NCBI GenBank assembly: GCA_934229385.1
Contig: CAKQDH010000002.1
Coordinates: 105,595 to 169,594 of the forward strand
DNA: 64,000 nt
Direction of reading: 5' to 3'
From: an uncultured Oenococcus sp.
GTDB lineage: Bacteria; Bacillota; Bacilli; Lactobacillales; Lactobacillaceae
Positions 1 through 8,683 of this stretch are shown here, one piece after another; position 1 is the stretch's first letter; every line of letters starts with the position of its first letter. The translations under genes were made by a program, and so were the position numbers. The notes beneath the pieces are model-generated. The model searched no databases. It saw only the letters and a list, made by a program, of their open reading frames with translations, and was not told the origin of the DNA.

Positions 1-1
1 A

Positions 2-955
2 ATGATATTTGGTAGACAAAAAAATGTTCAAACTGTCACCTTATTGTCAAACGAAGGTCCTAAAGATGTAAAAAGTAAGTTTGAAAAGGCAATTTCTTCT
101 TTTGATAATAAAAAAGAAGTTCTAATCTTGATTGATCTTTGGGGTGGTACTCCTTTCAACCAAGCTAATAGTCTTTTTGCAAAACACAAAGAATCTTGGG
201 CTATCGTAACTGGCATGAACTTACCAATGGTTATTGAAGCATATGGGTCTCGTTTATCTATGAACTCTGCTCAAAAAATAGCTGAGCATATTCTTCAAGC
301 AGGAAAAAATGGTATAAAAATAAAACCTGAAAATTCATATTCAAAAGGTAAAAACAAAAAAGAATCATCAAAAATAAGAAGAATTTCTAAAAATTCTAAA
401 AATAAAGAAATAATTCCTAAAGGCACTGTTATTGGAGACGGAAAAATTAAGTATACTTTAGTTCGAGTTGACTCACGATTATTACATGGACAAGTATCTA
501 CTTCCTGGACCAGAGCTACAAACCCCACAAGAATTATTGTTGTTTCAGACAGTGTTGCACGTAACAATTTACGAAAAAGTATGATTGCCGATGCTGCACC
601 ACCGGGAGTTCCAGCGAATGTTATCCCTGTTAATAAAATGATCAAAGTAACAAAAGATCCTCGCTTTGGTAATACAAAAGCTTTAATTTTGTTTGAAAAT
701 CCAGAAGAAGCTTTTAGAGCGATTAAAGGTGGCATGCAAGTAAAAGATCTTAATATTGGTTCCATGTCTTATTCTCCGGGGAAAATTTCCGTAAACAACT
801 CTTTGGCTATAGGAAAAGAGGATATTAAAACTTTTGATGAATTAAAAAAAATGGGTATTAAATTTGATGTTAGAAAAGTTCCATCCGATTCGAGAGGAAA
901 TATGGATGGGCTTATAAAAAAAGCCCGTAAGGGTTTAAGCAAAGTTAGTTCGTAA
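2..955 (+). CDS. manX: Mannose-family PTS transporter IIAB subunit, 5' end outside window
   Basis: Cytoplasmic IIA-IIB protein that passes phosphate from HPr to hexoses of the mannose/glucose/fructose group. The visible part starts inside the IIA domain (DLWGGTPFNQANSLF at about 45-59), so the first roughly 20 residues, with the IIA active-site His in the usual SHG motif, lie upstream; the ATG at position 2 is an internal Met by comparison with the family. A Lys/Ser-rich linker (about 108-148) joins a full IIB domain with DSRLLHGQV, whose His162 (local numbering) is the expected phosphorylation site. The linker is basic, where relatives usually have an Ala/Pro-rich one. IIC follows after 15 bases and IID after that. 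Family assignment is secure; sugar specificity is inferred from the family. Confidence 0.95.
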   Translation: MIFGRQKNVQTVTLLSNEGPKDVKSKFEKAISSFDNKKEVLILIDLWGGTPFNQANSLFAKHKESWAIVTGMNLPMVIEAYGSRLSMNSAQKIAEHILQAGKNGIKIKPENSYSKGKNKKESSKIRRISKNSKNKEIIPKGTVIGDGKIKYTLVRVDSRLLHGQVSTSWTRATNPTRIIVVSDSVARNNLRKSMIADAAPPGVPANVIPVNKMIKVTKDPRFGNTKALILFENPEEAFRAIKGGMQVKDLNIGSMSYSPGKISVNNSLAIGKEDIKTFDELKKMGIKFDVRKVPSDSRGNMDGLIKKARKGLSKVSS

Positions 956-970
956 AAAAGGGAGAGAGAA

Positions 971-1792
971 ATGTCTATTATATCAGCAATCTTAGTGGTT
1001 GTCGTCGCCTTTTTAGCTGGCGTAGAAGGAGTTTTAGATGAATTTGAACTTCATCAACCTATCATCTCTTGTACTCTGATCGGCTTAGTTACCGGGCATC
1101 TTACTTTAGGAGTTATGTTGGGCGGTTCATTACAAATGATTGCTTTAGGTTGGGCTAATGTGGGTGCGGCTATGGCCCCCGACGTTGCCCTAGCTTCTGT
1201 AGCTTCAACCATTGTTTTGATTGAAGGTGGCCAAGGAACTAAAGGCTTGGGATCTGCAATCGGTATTGCTATTCCATTAGCCGTAGCGGGTTTATTTTTA
1301 ACCATGTTAGTTCGAACAATTACGGTATTTATTATCCACATTATGGATGCTGCTGCTAACAGAGCTAACTATCGAGTGATTGATTTTTGGCACATTATTT
1401 GTATTTGCCTTCAGGGTTTAAGAATTGCTATTCCTGCCGCTCTTTTATTGGTGATACCAGCTTCAGATGTAAAAAATTTACTGAATGCAATGCCAACTTG
1501 GCTAACTACTGGCATGTCAATTGGTGGAGGTATGGTAGTAGCTGTAGGTTACGCTATGGTTATTAATATGATGGCTTCACGAGAAGTTTGGCCATTTTTT
1601 ATTATTGGTTTTGTTATCGCAGCAATATCTAAATTAACCTTAATTGCTATTGGTGCTTTAGGAGTAGCTCTAATGTTAATGTATTTGGCTCTAGACAATA
1701 AAGCCTCTGGTAACGGTGGTAATCATAGTGGTGGAGCTGGTGGAAATAATAATACTGGTGACCCATTAGGCGATATTCTCAATGATTATTAA
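971..1792 (+). CDS. manY: Mannose-family PTS transporter IIC membrane subunit
   Basis: Membrane channel subunit of the mannose-type PTS permease, acting with IID. The 273-residue protein is strongly hydrophobic with the family signature HQPIISCTLIGLVTGH near residue 30 and GGSLQMIALGWANVGAAMAPD near 50-70. It ends in a Gly/Asn-rich hydrophilic tail (about 247-273) typical of lactic acid bacterial IIC proteins. An AGGGAGAGA-like Shine-Dalgarno (SD) sequence lies just before the ATG. It is the second gene of the IIAB-IIC-IID operon. Confidence 0.96.
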   Translation: MSIISAILVVVVAFLAGVEGVLDEFELHQPIISCTLIGLVTGHLTLGVMLGGSLQMIALGWANVGAAMAPDVALASVASTIVLIEGGQGTKGLGSAIGIAIPLAVAGLFLTMLVRTITVFIIHIMDAAANRANYRVIDFWHIICICLQGLRIAIPAALLLVIPASDVKNLLNAMPTWLTTGMSIGGGMVVAVGYAMVINMMASREVWPFFIIGFVIAAISKLTLIAIGALGVALMLMYLALDNKASGNGGNHSGGAGGNNNTGDPLGDILNDY

Positions 1793-1831
1793 ACGAAAAA
1801 GATTAAAGACTATTAGTGAAGGAAACAAAAA

Positions 1832-2752
1832 ATGATTCGAAAACCCAAAAAAATTATTTTAAATAAAAGAGACCGATTACGGGTTTGTTGGCGTTCCACA
1901 TTCATTATGGGCTCATGGAATTATGAACGTATGTTAAATGGTGGCTGGTTATTTGCCTTAATGCCAGCTCTAAATAAACTTTTTAAAAAAAGAAAAGATC
2001 GCATTTCTGCATATAAAAGGCATTTAGAATTTTTTAATACTCATCCCTATTTAGCTTCACCAATTATTGGTGTTACATTAGCTTTGGAACAAGATCGAGC
2101 CAACGGAACAAAAATTAACGATGCAGCTATACAAGGAGTTAAAGTTGGTATGATGGGCCCACTAGCTGGTATTGGTGACCCTGTTTTTTGGTATACACTT
2201 CGCCCCATCATTGGTGCTCTTGGTGCATCCCTTGCTCTCTCAGGAAATGTTTTAGGGCCTATAATATTCTTTGTAGCTTGGAACATTATTAGGTGGGCTT
2301 TTATGTGGTATACACAAGAATTTGGCTTTCGTTCCGGAACAAAAATCACACAAGATTTATCAGGAGGATTATTAAAATTGGTAACTCGAGGAGCTTCGAT
2401 GTTGGGTATGTTTGTTATTGCTGCTCTAATTGAACGCTGGGTAGTTATCAAGTTTACGCCTGTTATATCTAGAATTAAATATTCTAAGGGCCAATATATT
2501 GATTGGAATAAATTACCATCTGGTGTTGCGGGCATTAGGTCAGCTCTTACACAAGAAAAAGCAGGATTAGCGTTACATCGTTATAAGGTTACTACCCTTC
2601 AGGATAATCTAGATAAACTAATTCCTGGGCTTGTCCCGTTACTTTTAACTTTTCTATGCATGTGGGCTTTAAAGAAAAATGTTTCACCAATTATAATAAT
2701 CATTGCCATCTTTATTATAGGTGTTGGTGGTCATGTCCTTGGTATCTTATAA
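1832..2752 (+). CDS. manZ: Mannose-family PTS transporter IID membrane subunit
   Basis: Second membrane subunit of the mannose-type permease. The 306 residues show the family blocks RSTFIMGSWNYERMLNGGW near 22-40, FFNTHPYLASPIIGVTLALE near 67-86, GVKVGMMGPLAGIGDP near 104-119 and WYTQEFGFRSGTKI, and end with a hydrophobic C-terminal segment GHVLGIL. The length is normal and an AAGGAAAC SD element precedes the ATG. No strong terminator is visible after it, so read-through to the DUF956 gene about 500 bases on is possible but not shown. Confidence 0.96.
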   Translation: MIRKPKKIILNKRDRLRVCWRSTFIMGSWNYERMLNGGWLFALMPALNKLFKKRKDRISAYKRHLEFFNTHPYLASPIIGVTLALEQDRANGTKINDAAIQGVKVGMMGPLAGIGDPVFWYTLRPIIGALGASLALSGNVLGPIIFFVAWNIIRWAFMWYTQEFGFRSGTKITQDLSGGLLKLVTRGASMLGMFVIAALIERWVVIKFTPVISRIKYSKGQYIDWNKLPSGVAGIRSALTQEKAGLALHRYKVTTLQDNLDKLIPGLVPLLLTFLCMWALKKNVSPIIIIIAIFIIGVGGHVLGIL

Positions 2753-3260
2753 TTAAAATAATTTAATAGTTATTATTTCATTATATTTTTAAATCTTAAT
2801 TAATTTATTATATTTGTGTTCTAATAAACCTTGGTTAACAATTATCATTAAGTATAAAAAAATGAAAAGAGACATTTAAAATATAAATTCAATTTTTTTA
2901 TTTTATCAATTAAAATAAAAACGTTACTTTTAAAAGTTTTGTATTTACATCCAAAATCCGAAAAATATAGAAACTAACACAACCATATAAAAATAAAATT
3001 TCAACCGATTTTACCTAAACTAACCGGTTTCTTATTTTCGGTTAATCTTAAAAACTTTAAAAAGATTAATACATACCAATATAATAGTTAATGTTTTAAT
3101 AAAGACTAAAAGTTATTTTTGGCGAAAAACTAAACTTTTTAATAAATCATATTAAAACTAGGTTTAAAGTAAATAAACTAAAGCAACTTTTTTAAGAAAT
3201 TTAAAATTAATTTCTATGCTGCTATAGTTTTGTATTAATTTCAAATTTTAATAACTAATT
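2753..3260. other. AT-rich gap between PTS operon and DUF956 gene
   Basis: About 508 bases with no coding signal in any frame. A weak inverted repeat AACCG...CGGTT sits near 3021-3042. In relatives the DUF956 gene follows IID closely, so this gap is unusually long. Nothing else is recognisable. Confidence 0.5.
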
Positions 3261-3671
3261 ATGGCGAAATCACTCAATTCAAAAATTGATTTAATAATTA
3301 AAGCAACTTCCTATTTAAAGTTAGGGGAATACGGAAAAATTATGATAGGCGACAAAGCTTTTGAGTTCTATAATGATCATAATATAAATGATTTTATCCA
3401 AATCCCTTGGCAAGAAATAAATTTAATAATCGCTTCAATTATGTTTAAAGGTAAATGGATTCCTAGGTACGCAATTCAAACTAAACATAACGGTACCTTT
3501 TCTTTCTCTTCTAGAAATCCAAAAAAAGTTCTTCGAGTTATTCATAAATATGTAGATTCAAACCATATGGTCCGCTCTTTAACTTTTTTTCAAGTCTTAA
3601 AACGCGATTTAAAATTTCTTCTTAATAAAACAAAGAAATATTTAAAACAAAATAAAAAAAGCAAAAAATAA
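3261..3671 (+). CDS. DUF956 family protein (ManO-like), mannose PTS accessory
   Basis: A 136-residue soluble protein of the DUF956 family, which accompanies mannose PTS operons in Lactobacillales and is called ManO in streptococci. The family core is plain: GEYGKIMIGDKAFEFYN at about 22-38, IQIPWQEINLIIASIMFKGKWIPRYAIQT at about 47-75, FSSRNPKKVLRVIHKY, and MVRSLTFFQVLKR. The C-terminus is a Lys-rich tail. A role in modulating the PTS operon is suggested by genomic association only; the biochemical function is not established. Confidence 0.9.
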   Translation: MAKSLNSKIDLIIKATSYLKLGEYGKIMIGDKAFEFYNDHNINDFIQIPWQEINLIIASIMFKGKWIPRYAIQTKHNGTFSFSSRNPKKVLRVIHKYVDSNHMVRSLTFFQVLKRDLKFLLNKTKKYLKQNKKSKK

Positions 3672-3808
3672 AAAATAATTACCAAGAAATAAAAAACGTT
3701 TTGATTTAACTTTCAACCATGAACAAAACAATTAATAACAATCAATGTGTTTCATTAAATAATAACTTATTAAAAAGTTTCCAAGCTTTCTATCTAAATT
3801 TATTTATT

Positions 3809-4675
3809 TCATCTTTTTCTTTTATGAACATGGTGTAGAGCTTTTCTAATTGCTCTTCTTCTTTCGATTTCTTTTCTCTTTTTTGCCTGGCGTTCTGCAT
3901 GCGCCTTAAAAGGATTCTGAAGAAAAAAAGTTTGGACAAATTGAAAAGCATTAGTTGTGACCCAGTATAAAGAAAGAGCGGAAGGAAAAGCTGCAGCCGG
4001 AAAAAAAACTATTATAGGCATGACATAAAACATGAGTTTAGTAGCACCTGTTTGTGCAATTCCTGTAGAAAAATTACTCATCCAAGTACTAAAAAAAGTA
4101 AATATAGCAGCAAGCAATGGCAATATATAATAGGGATCAGTTTGGCCTAATTGGAGCCATAAAAAATCCCCAGATTTTAAAATTGATGTACGTCTAATGG
4201 CTTCAAATAAAGCCCACAAAATAGGTAACTGAACAAGAAGAGGAAGCATAGAAGCGAAGGGATGAACACCGGACTTTTTGTAAACCGCAGAAGTTTCCTC
4301 CTGCATGTTAACCATTGAATCACGATCTCGTTGCCCTTTATATTTTTGCTGTATTTTTTTAATTTGAGGAGTTACTTTCGCCATATTCTTTTGAGAATCC
4401 ATTGTATAAACCATTAATGGGAGAATTAAAAGACGAACAAAAATAGTAAATATTATAATACCAAAAGCATATGAACCACCAAAAATTTTAGAAATACCAA
4501 GAATAGAGTTAGCAAAAAACCCTGCTACAGAACCTAAAATTCCACCATAATTAGATTTGTTTTCAGTTGTAATAAAAGCAGGGAAAACTATTAAAAAGAT
4601 AGCTATAAACGCTACGATTATAGATGGCCAGCCAACCTTATTTAAAAAACCAATTTTCTTAAATCTTTTTTTCAT
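3809..4675 (-). CDS. yidC: Membrane protein insertase YidC/OxaA
   Basis: Inserts proteins into the cytoplasmic membrane, alone or with SecYEG. The 288-residue protein has an N-terminal membrane segment, the conserved hydrophilic-groove Arg in IFTIFVRLLILPLMVYT (about 75-91), the coiled region KITPQIKKIQQKYK-like, PLLVQLPILWALFEAIRR and the C-terminal SLYWVTTNAFQ block, followed by a basic tail typical of ribosome binding. Most Gram-positive YidC proteins are lipoproteins, but no lipobox Cys is seen after the first membrane segment (FPAFITTENK). It overlaps rnpA by 17 bases. The usual next gene, jag/khpB, is absent here. Confidence 0.94.
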   Translation of the reverse strand: MKKRFKKIGFLNKVGWPSIIVAFIAIFLIVFPAFITTENKSNYGGILGSVAGFFANSILGISKIFGGSYAFGIIIFTIFVRLLILPLMVYTMDSQKNMAKVTPQIKKIQQKYKGQRDRDSMVNMQEETSAVYKKSGVHPFASMLPLLVQLPILWALFEAIRRTSILKSGDFLWLQLGQTDPYYILPLLAAIFTFFSTWMSNFSTGIAQTGATKLMFYVMPIIVFFPAAAFPSALSLYWVTTNAFQFVQTFFLQNPFKAHAERQAKKRKEIERRRAIRKALHHVHKRKR

Positions 4676-5048
4676 CGAAAATACCTGCTAATTTTAAAAC
4701 ATGAATAAGTTGTTTTTGAATAAAATATTGGTTTTTATCTCCAATATTTGTTCTAGCAATAATAACTATATCCAAATTATGAGGGATATACAAAGAGAGA
4801 TTATTAAGAGATTCCCGTATCCTTCTTTTAACCCAAACTCTCTCATGGGCTTTTCCAATTCTTTTAGAAACAGACAAACCTAATCGCCAATGATTAAGTT
4901 TCCCTGAAACTAGCTTAGGTTGCTTATCCACATAAATAATTAAAAAGCGATTAGCAAAAGAGCAATGTTTAGAAAATATTCTAGAAAAATCATCATTTTT
5001 TTTAATACGAAAAACTTTTTTTGTACCCATTGACTTATAAGTAATCAT
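4659..5048 (-). CDS. rnpA: Ribonuclease P protein component
   Basis: Protein cofactor of RNase P, helping the RNA subunit mature the 5' ends of tRNAs. The family signature RLGLSVSKRIGKAHERVWVKRRIRE is present in the middle and the length (129 or 123 aa) is normal. Two in-frame starts are possible: ATG at 5048 and ATG at 5030 (MGTKKVFRIKK), the latter closer to usual family N-termini. Neither has a clear SD; the upstream one directly follows a terminator-like hairpin and U-tract after rpmH. It overlaps yidC at its 3' end. Confidence 0.92.
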   Translation of the reverse strand: MITYKSMGTKKVFRIKKNDDFSRIFSKHCSFANRFLIIYVDKQPKLVSGKLNHWRLGLSVSKRIGKAHERVWVKRRIRESLNNLSLYIPHNLDIVIIARTNIGDKNQYFIQKQLIHVLKLAGIFDEKKI

Positions 5049-5070
5049 AAAAAAAGCCGCTAGAGCGACT
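5049..5070 (-). terminator. Terminator-like hairpin between rpmH and rnpA
   Basis: On the minus strand GTCGC-TCTA-GCGGC is followed by seven T residues that run straight into the ATG at 5048. The stem is 5 bp with one G-T pair. It could attenuate transcription from the highly expressed rpmH into rnpA-yidC, or hide the rnpA start. Confidence 0.55.
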
Positions 5071-5074
5071 AATT

Positions 5075-5209
5075 TTAAGCGGATAATTTTTTCCTTCCTT
5101 TTGCTCGACGCCTGGCAATAACTTTGCGCCCATGTGAGGTATTCATTCTAGTAAGAAATCCATGAACACGATGCAAATGGCGTCTTTTTGGTTGATAAGT
5201 TCTTTTCAT
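5075..5209 (-). CDS. rpmH: 50S ribosomal protein L34
   Basis: A 44-residue, very basic ribosomal large-subunit protein reading [18 protein letters not shown] at its start and ending [12 protein letters not shown], a full-length match to the L34 pattern. The start has an AGGAG SD element seven bases upstream (minus strand). It is the first gene of the rpmH-rnpA-yidC unit, diverging from dnaA across oriC, as in most Firmicutes. Confidence 0.98.
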   Translation of the reverse strand: MKRTYQPKRRHLHRVHGFLTRMNTSHGRKVIARRRAKGRKKLSA

Positions 5210-5673
5210 TTGCAACTCCTATAAATTTTAAAATTATTTTTTATTTGCATCAAATTATATACAACTGAAGTATACTAACATAGTAGGCTTTATAAACTCA
5301 AGTTAAAATAAAATTTTAAAAAAAAATTATCCACATAACCACAGAGTGTGGTGTGGATTTGTGTAAAAAAAAATCTTTAAAAAAGCTCTTTTAAACAAGT
5401 TTTCCACCGCTTAATAACAAATACACAGGCTGTTGATATGTATTAATTGTTCTCTTGTGCAAAATGTGGATAAGTTGTTTAAAAGTGGATAAATCGCCAT
5501 TTTAAAATAAAAAAGTTGTGGAAAAGTTATGGAAAAACCATAATTTTTTAAGAATATACACAGGCTTGGGGATAACTTGGCCTCCAGCTTGTGAAAATAT
5601 CGGAAAGTTATTTTAACAGCCTGTTGAAAATAACGAAAAGTTTCCGTTTAATAAAGTTGTTGAGCAGTTAACT
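5210..5673. other. oriC: Chromosomal replication origin (oriC), rpmH-dnaA part
   Basis: The rpmH-dnaA gap holds a cluster of DnaA boxes: exact TTATCCACA at 5327-5335 and exact TGTGGATAA (reverse) at 5465-5473, with one-mismatch copies at 5352-5360 (TGTGGATTT), 5484-5492 (AGTGGATAA) and 5517-5525 (TGTGGAAAA). AT-rich tracts follow. The location beside dnaA and the switch of the conserved genes from minus to plus here match a Firmicutes origin. The related motif ACAGGCT/ACAGCCTGTTGA recurs near 5425, 5560 and 5617. Confidence 0.92.
5254..5282 (-). promoter_or_regulatory. Likely rpmH promoter
   Basis: A perfect TATAAT on the minus strand at 5259-5254 with a weak TATGTT -35 about 17 bases upstream, placing the start of transcription some 35-40 bases before the rpmH ATG. 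Based on the motif only. Confidence 0.5.
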
Positions 5674-7014
5674 ATGGATAATAATTATTTTAATCTAAAC
5701 AAATTTTGGTCTGGGATAAAAATGCATTTCTTCGAAAATATTGGGGAAACTGCTTTTGAAAATTGGATTCACCCAGTAAAAGCTATTCGGGCTGACTTAG
5801 AAAACAGGACTGTTTACTTACAAGCACCAAGTGAATTAATTTTACAGGCTTGGGACAATGGTAATTATAGTGCTAAATTTATGGAATATGCCTACGAAGT
5901 TGGACATGATTTTTTTAAACCAGATTTAAAAGTAATAAAAGAAAATTATGCTTCCCCTAAAGTAAAGGAAAACAAAAACCAAAATTCTGATTCTGAGGAT
6001 TACCAACTTAATCCTGATTTTACTTTTGAAAAGTGGGTTGTTGGTGATGCTAACGAATTAGCTACAAGTGCAGCCATAGCTGTTTCAGAACACCCAGGAA
6101 AACAGTACAATCCTCTCTTAATATATGGGGCTTCAGGCTTAGGAAAAACACATTTAATGGAAGCTATTGGAAATAAAGCAAAACAATTAGATTCCACTAC
6201 ACTTGTTCGTTACGTTACAACTGACGATTTTATGAATGAATGGGTACACGCTATTAGTGAAAAACAAATCGGGGGTTTTACAAATAGATATGAAACTCCC
6301 GATATATTATTAGTTGATGATATCCAACTTCTACAAGGCAAAGATCGTTTTCAAGAAGAATTTTTTAATATTTTCAATAAAATTACCAAAACACAAAAAC
6401 AAATAGTAATAACTTCAGATGTCTTACCAAAAGATATACCAGGTTTGAATGTAAGATTGGTTTCAAGATTTATGCAAGGTGTTGCTTACGATATCCAAAA
6501 GCCCGACTTTCCAACTAGACTTGCAATTCTTAAAACTAAAGCAAAAGAAAGTAACGTTGATATCGATGAAGATTCTTTAAGATTAATCGCTGAGCTGGTT
6601 AATAGTAATGTAAGAGAACTTGAAGGGGCTTTTAATAATTTAACTTTAATGTCTAGGGCTGGCAAAAAAATTAATGTGTCTAATACTGCTAAAATTTTAG
6701 AACATTTAAATATTACTAAACAAAAAACTATTACTATTTCAAATATTCAAAGAATTGTTGCTGAAAATTATAATATTAGTTTAAATGATCTTATTGGTAA
6801 AAAAAGAAATTCACATATAGTTGGGCCAAGACAAGTAGCTATGTATCTTTCTAGAAAATTGACTGACTCATCTTTACCACGAATTGGCCAAGCATTCGGA
6901 GGTAGAGATCATACAACGATAATGCATGGAACTGATAAAGTTTCAAGACTTATAGAAAAAGATTTTTCTTTAAAACAAAGGATTGAAACCCTAACTTCTA
7001 AAATTAAAAGATAA
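5674..7014 (+). CDS. dnaA: Chromosomal replication initiator protein DnaA
   Basis: AAA+ ATPase that binds DnaA boxes, melts oriC and loads the helicase. The 446 residues show the N-terminal interaction domain (1-90), a short linker (about 91-110), Walker A GASGLGKT at 152-159, Walker B ILLVDDIQLL at 211-220, and the C-terminal DNA-binding signature GGRDHTTIMHG near 410. The length is normal. No clear SD precedes the ATG (GAGCAGTTAACTATG), so the start rests on the protein match. Regulation by DnaA boxes on both sides of the gene is likely. Confidence 0.98.
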   Translation: MDNNYFNLNKFWSGIKMHFFENIGETAFENWIHPVKAIRADLENRTVYLQAPSELILQAWDNGNYSAKFMEYAYEVGHDFFKPDLKVIKENYASPKVKENKNQNSDSEDYQLNPDFTFEKWVVGDANELATSAAIAVSEHPGKQYNPLLIYGASGLGKTHLMEAIGNKAKQLDSTTLVRYVTTDDFMNEWVHAISEKQIGGFTNRYETPDILLVDDIQLLQGKDRFQEEFFNIFNKITKTQKQIVITSDVLPKDIPGLNVRLVSRFMQGVAYDIQKPDFPTRLAILKTKAKESNVDIDEDSLRLIAELVNSNVRELEGAFNNLTLMSRAGKKINVSNTAKILEHLNITKQKTITISNIQRIVAENYNISLNDLIGKKRNSHIVGPRQVAMYLSRKLTDSSLPRIGQAFGGRDHTTIMHGTDKVSRLIEKDFSLKQRIETLTSKIKR

Positions 7015-7187
7015 TTTTTTATTTTTGGTGCTTGTTAATAAATGTTATTTATTAAAGGGGTTGTCCAATTTTTTTCCACAGGTGTTCTCTTTTATGAACT
7101 GGGAAAAAATATCTTATCCACAATTTCCACAGACTTTATTATTATTATTATTAAGTTATATAAATATTATTAGGAAAAATAGAAAGA
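7015..7187. other. Second DnaA-box cluster between dnaA and dnaN
   Basis: Contains TTTTCCACA at 7072-7080, exact TTATCCACA at 7114-7122 and ATTTCCACA at 7123-7131, followed by an AT-rich run (7140-7175). Together with the rpmH-dnaA cluster this gives a two-part origin layout flanking dnaA, as in Bacillus subtilis, where the dnaA-dnaN gap contains the unwinding element. Confidence 0.8.
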
Positions 7188-8333
7188 ATGAAATTCTCTA
7201 TAAATAAAGAACAATTTTTAAAAAAACTATTAATTGTAAATAAAGCAATTTCTGGGAAAGCATTAGTCCCTATATTATCTGGTATAAAGATTTCTGTTTC
7301 TAAAAATCATTTAGTCTTAATAGGATCAAATTCAGAAATATCTATCAGAACAACTTTAATTTCTAACAAAAATAATTCTTTAAAAATACAAGAAGAAGGC
7401 TCAATTGTTGTAAAAGCCAATTTCTTTATCAATGTTGTAAGAAGACTTTCTGAGAAGCTAATTGATATACGTTCAGATAATTCGCAAATAAAGATAGATT
7501 CGGGGAAAACTCACTTAAATATTTCAGGACAGTCAGCTGAAAATTATCCTCAACTTCCTCAACTTAGTGGAACTAATAAAGTTTCTTTAAGTGCCAAACA
7601 GTTTATTGATCTTATAGACCAAACTATTAAATCAGTTTCTGTTCAAGATACAAGGCCGTTATTAACTGGAATTAGATTTGTTATTAAAAACAATCAAATA
7701 AAAGCTGTATCTACCGATTCACATCGTTTGTCTCAAAGAATTATTGATTTACCAGAAAAAGATAACGAAAGGGGAGATAATAGTGATGACGTAGTTGTTC
7801 CGAGCAGAGCTTTGATTGAATTAAAGTCTTTAATAGGAAATAATGAAAATATTGAACTTCAATTTGATGAGTCTCAATTGTTAGTTAACTTAAATGAAAC
7901 GATATTTTATTCAAGACTTTTAGAAGGGAAATATCCTGAAACAGATCGTTTAATTCCAAAAGAAATTTCTACTAGTTTTAAAATAGATTCTTCTGTTTTA
8001 AATGCCTCTTTGAATAGAGCAAGCTTGGTTGCACACCAAGCTAGTAATTTGGTGGCCAAATTTTCAATAACAAATGGTAAACTTATTATCAGTACAGGGG
8101 AAAATGAAATTGGGAATGTTTATGAAGAATTAGTGATTAAGGATTTTAAAGGCAAGGACCTTAATATAAGCTTTAATCCTGATTTTGTAAGAGATGCTAT
8201 TAGTTCTATTGATGAAGAAGAACTGCATTTTTTCTTTACAGAAAGTTTACGTCCCTTTGTTATTCGCCCAGGAAATTCTGATGTTTCTGATAACCATAAA
8301 TTACAATTAATTACACCTGTAAGAACCTTTTAG
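7188..8333 (+). CDS. dnaN: DNA polymerase III subunit beta (sliding clamp)
   Basis: Ring-shaped processivity clamp for DNA polymerase III. At 381 residues it has the normal three-domain length, starting MKFSINKEQFLKKL and containing the typical DTRPLLTGIRF (about 158-168) and STDSHRLSQR (about 179-188) blocks and the conserved C-terminal LQLITPVRTF. ATG at 7188 is preceded by AGAAAGA, a modest SD. It follows dnaA in the standard order. Confidence 0.97.
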   Translation: MKFSINKEQFLKKLLIVNKAISGKALVPILSGIKISVSKNHLVLIGSNSEISIRTTLISNKNNSLKIQEEGSIVVKANFFINVVRRLSEKLIDIRSDNSQIKIDSGKTHLNISGQSAENYPQLPQLSGTNKVSLSAKQFIDLIDQTIKSVSVQDTRPLLTGIRFVIKNNQIKAVSTDSHRLSQRIIDLPEKDNERGDNSDDVVVPSRALIELKSLIGNNENIELQFDESQLLVNLNETIFYSRLLEGKYPETDRLIPKEISTSFKIDSSVLNASLNRASLVAHQASNLVAKFSITNGKLIISTGENEIGNVYEELVIKDFKGKDLNISFNPDFVRDAISSIDEEELHFFFTESLRPFVIRPGNSDVSDNHKLQLITPVRTF

Positions 8334-8404
8334 ATTTAAAAAAAAGCGATTTTTAAAGGAAAATAAATTCTAAAGGTAAAAAATATTATCTATAATTTTA
8401 AACT

Positions 8405-8432
8405 CCTCTAAATGAAAATTTAGAGGGTTTTT
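8405..8432 (+). terminator. Intrinsic terminator after dnaN
   Basis: CCTCTAAAT-GAAA-ATTTAGAGG followed by a T-run: a 9-bp stem. It separates dnaA-dnaN from the yaaA-recF-gyrBA operon. Confidence 0.85.
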
Positions 8433-8440
8433 GGTATAAT
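8433..8440 (+). promoter_or_regulatory. Extended -10 promoter for yaaA-recF-gyrB-gyrA
   Basis: TGGTATAAT (TG-n-TATAAT, with TATAAT at 8435-8440) lies just after the dnaN terminator and 22 bases before the yaaA TTG start. No good -35 is seen, which is common for extended -10 promoters. Confidence 0.65.
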
Positions 8441-8461
8441 AAATAGTGAAGGGGGTTAGGT

Positions 8462-8683
8462 TTGAATAGGGTTCAAATTAACACCAGCTTTATTACGTTA
8501 GGTCAGTTATTAAAAAGAGAAGATATAGTTAGTTCTGGTGGAGAAGCTAAAATCTTATTAAGTGAAAATCCCAAATCATTTTATATAAATGGTAAAGTCG
8601 ATAATCGTAGAGGGAGAAAACTTTTTTCTGATGATAAGATTTTAATCAAAAAAATTGGAGAATTTCAGATTGTTTCTGGATAA
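8462..8683 (+). CDS. yaaA: S4-domain RNA-binding protein YaaA
   Basis: A 73-residue S4-like RNA-binding protein conserved between dnaN and recF in Firmicutes. The pattern F..LGQLLKRE.IVSSGGEAK..L near the start and G.VDNRRGRKL.. in the second half matches the family. It begins with TTG preceded by GGGGGTTAGG. The 3' end overlaps recF. A role in ribosome assembly has been proposed for the family, but this is inferred here. Confidence 0.93.
   Translation: MNRVQINTSFITLGQLLKREDIVSSGGEAKILLSENPKSFYINGKVDNRRGRKLFSDDKILIKKIGEFQIVSG

Noticed and set aside
295..765. 156-residue minus-strand frame inside the PTS IIAB gene
   Set aside because: Shadow of a well-conserved protein; no SD and no recognisable domain.
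7025..7207. 60-residue plus-strand frame between dnaA and dnaN
   Set aside because: No SD, overlaps the dnaN start in another frame and lies over DnaA boxes; better explained as part of the origin.
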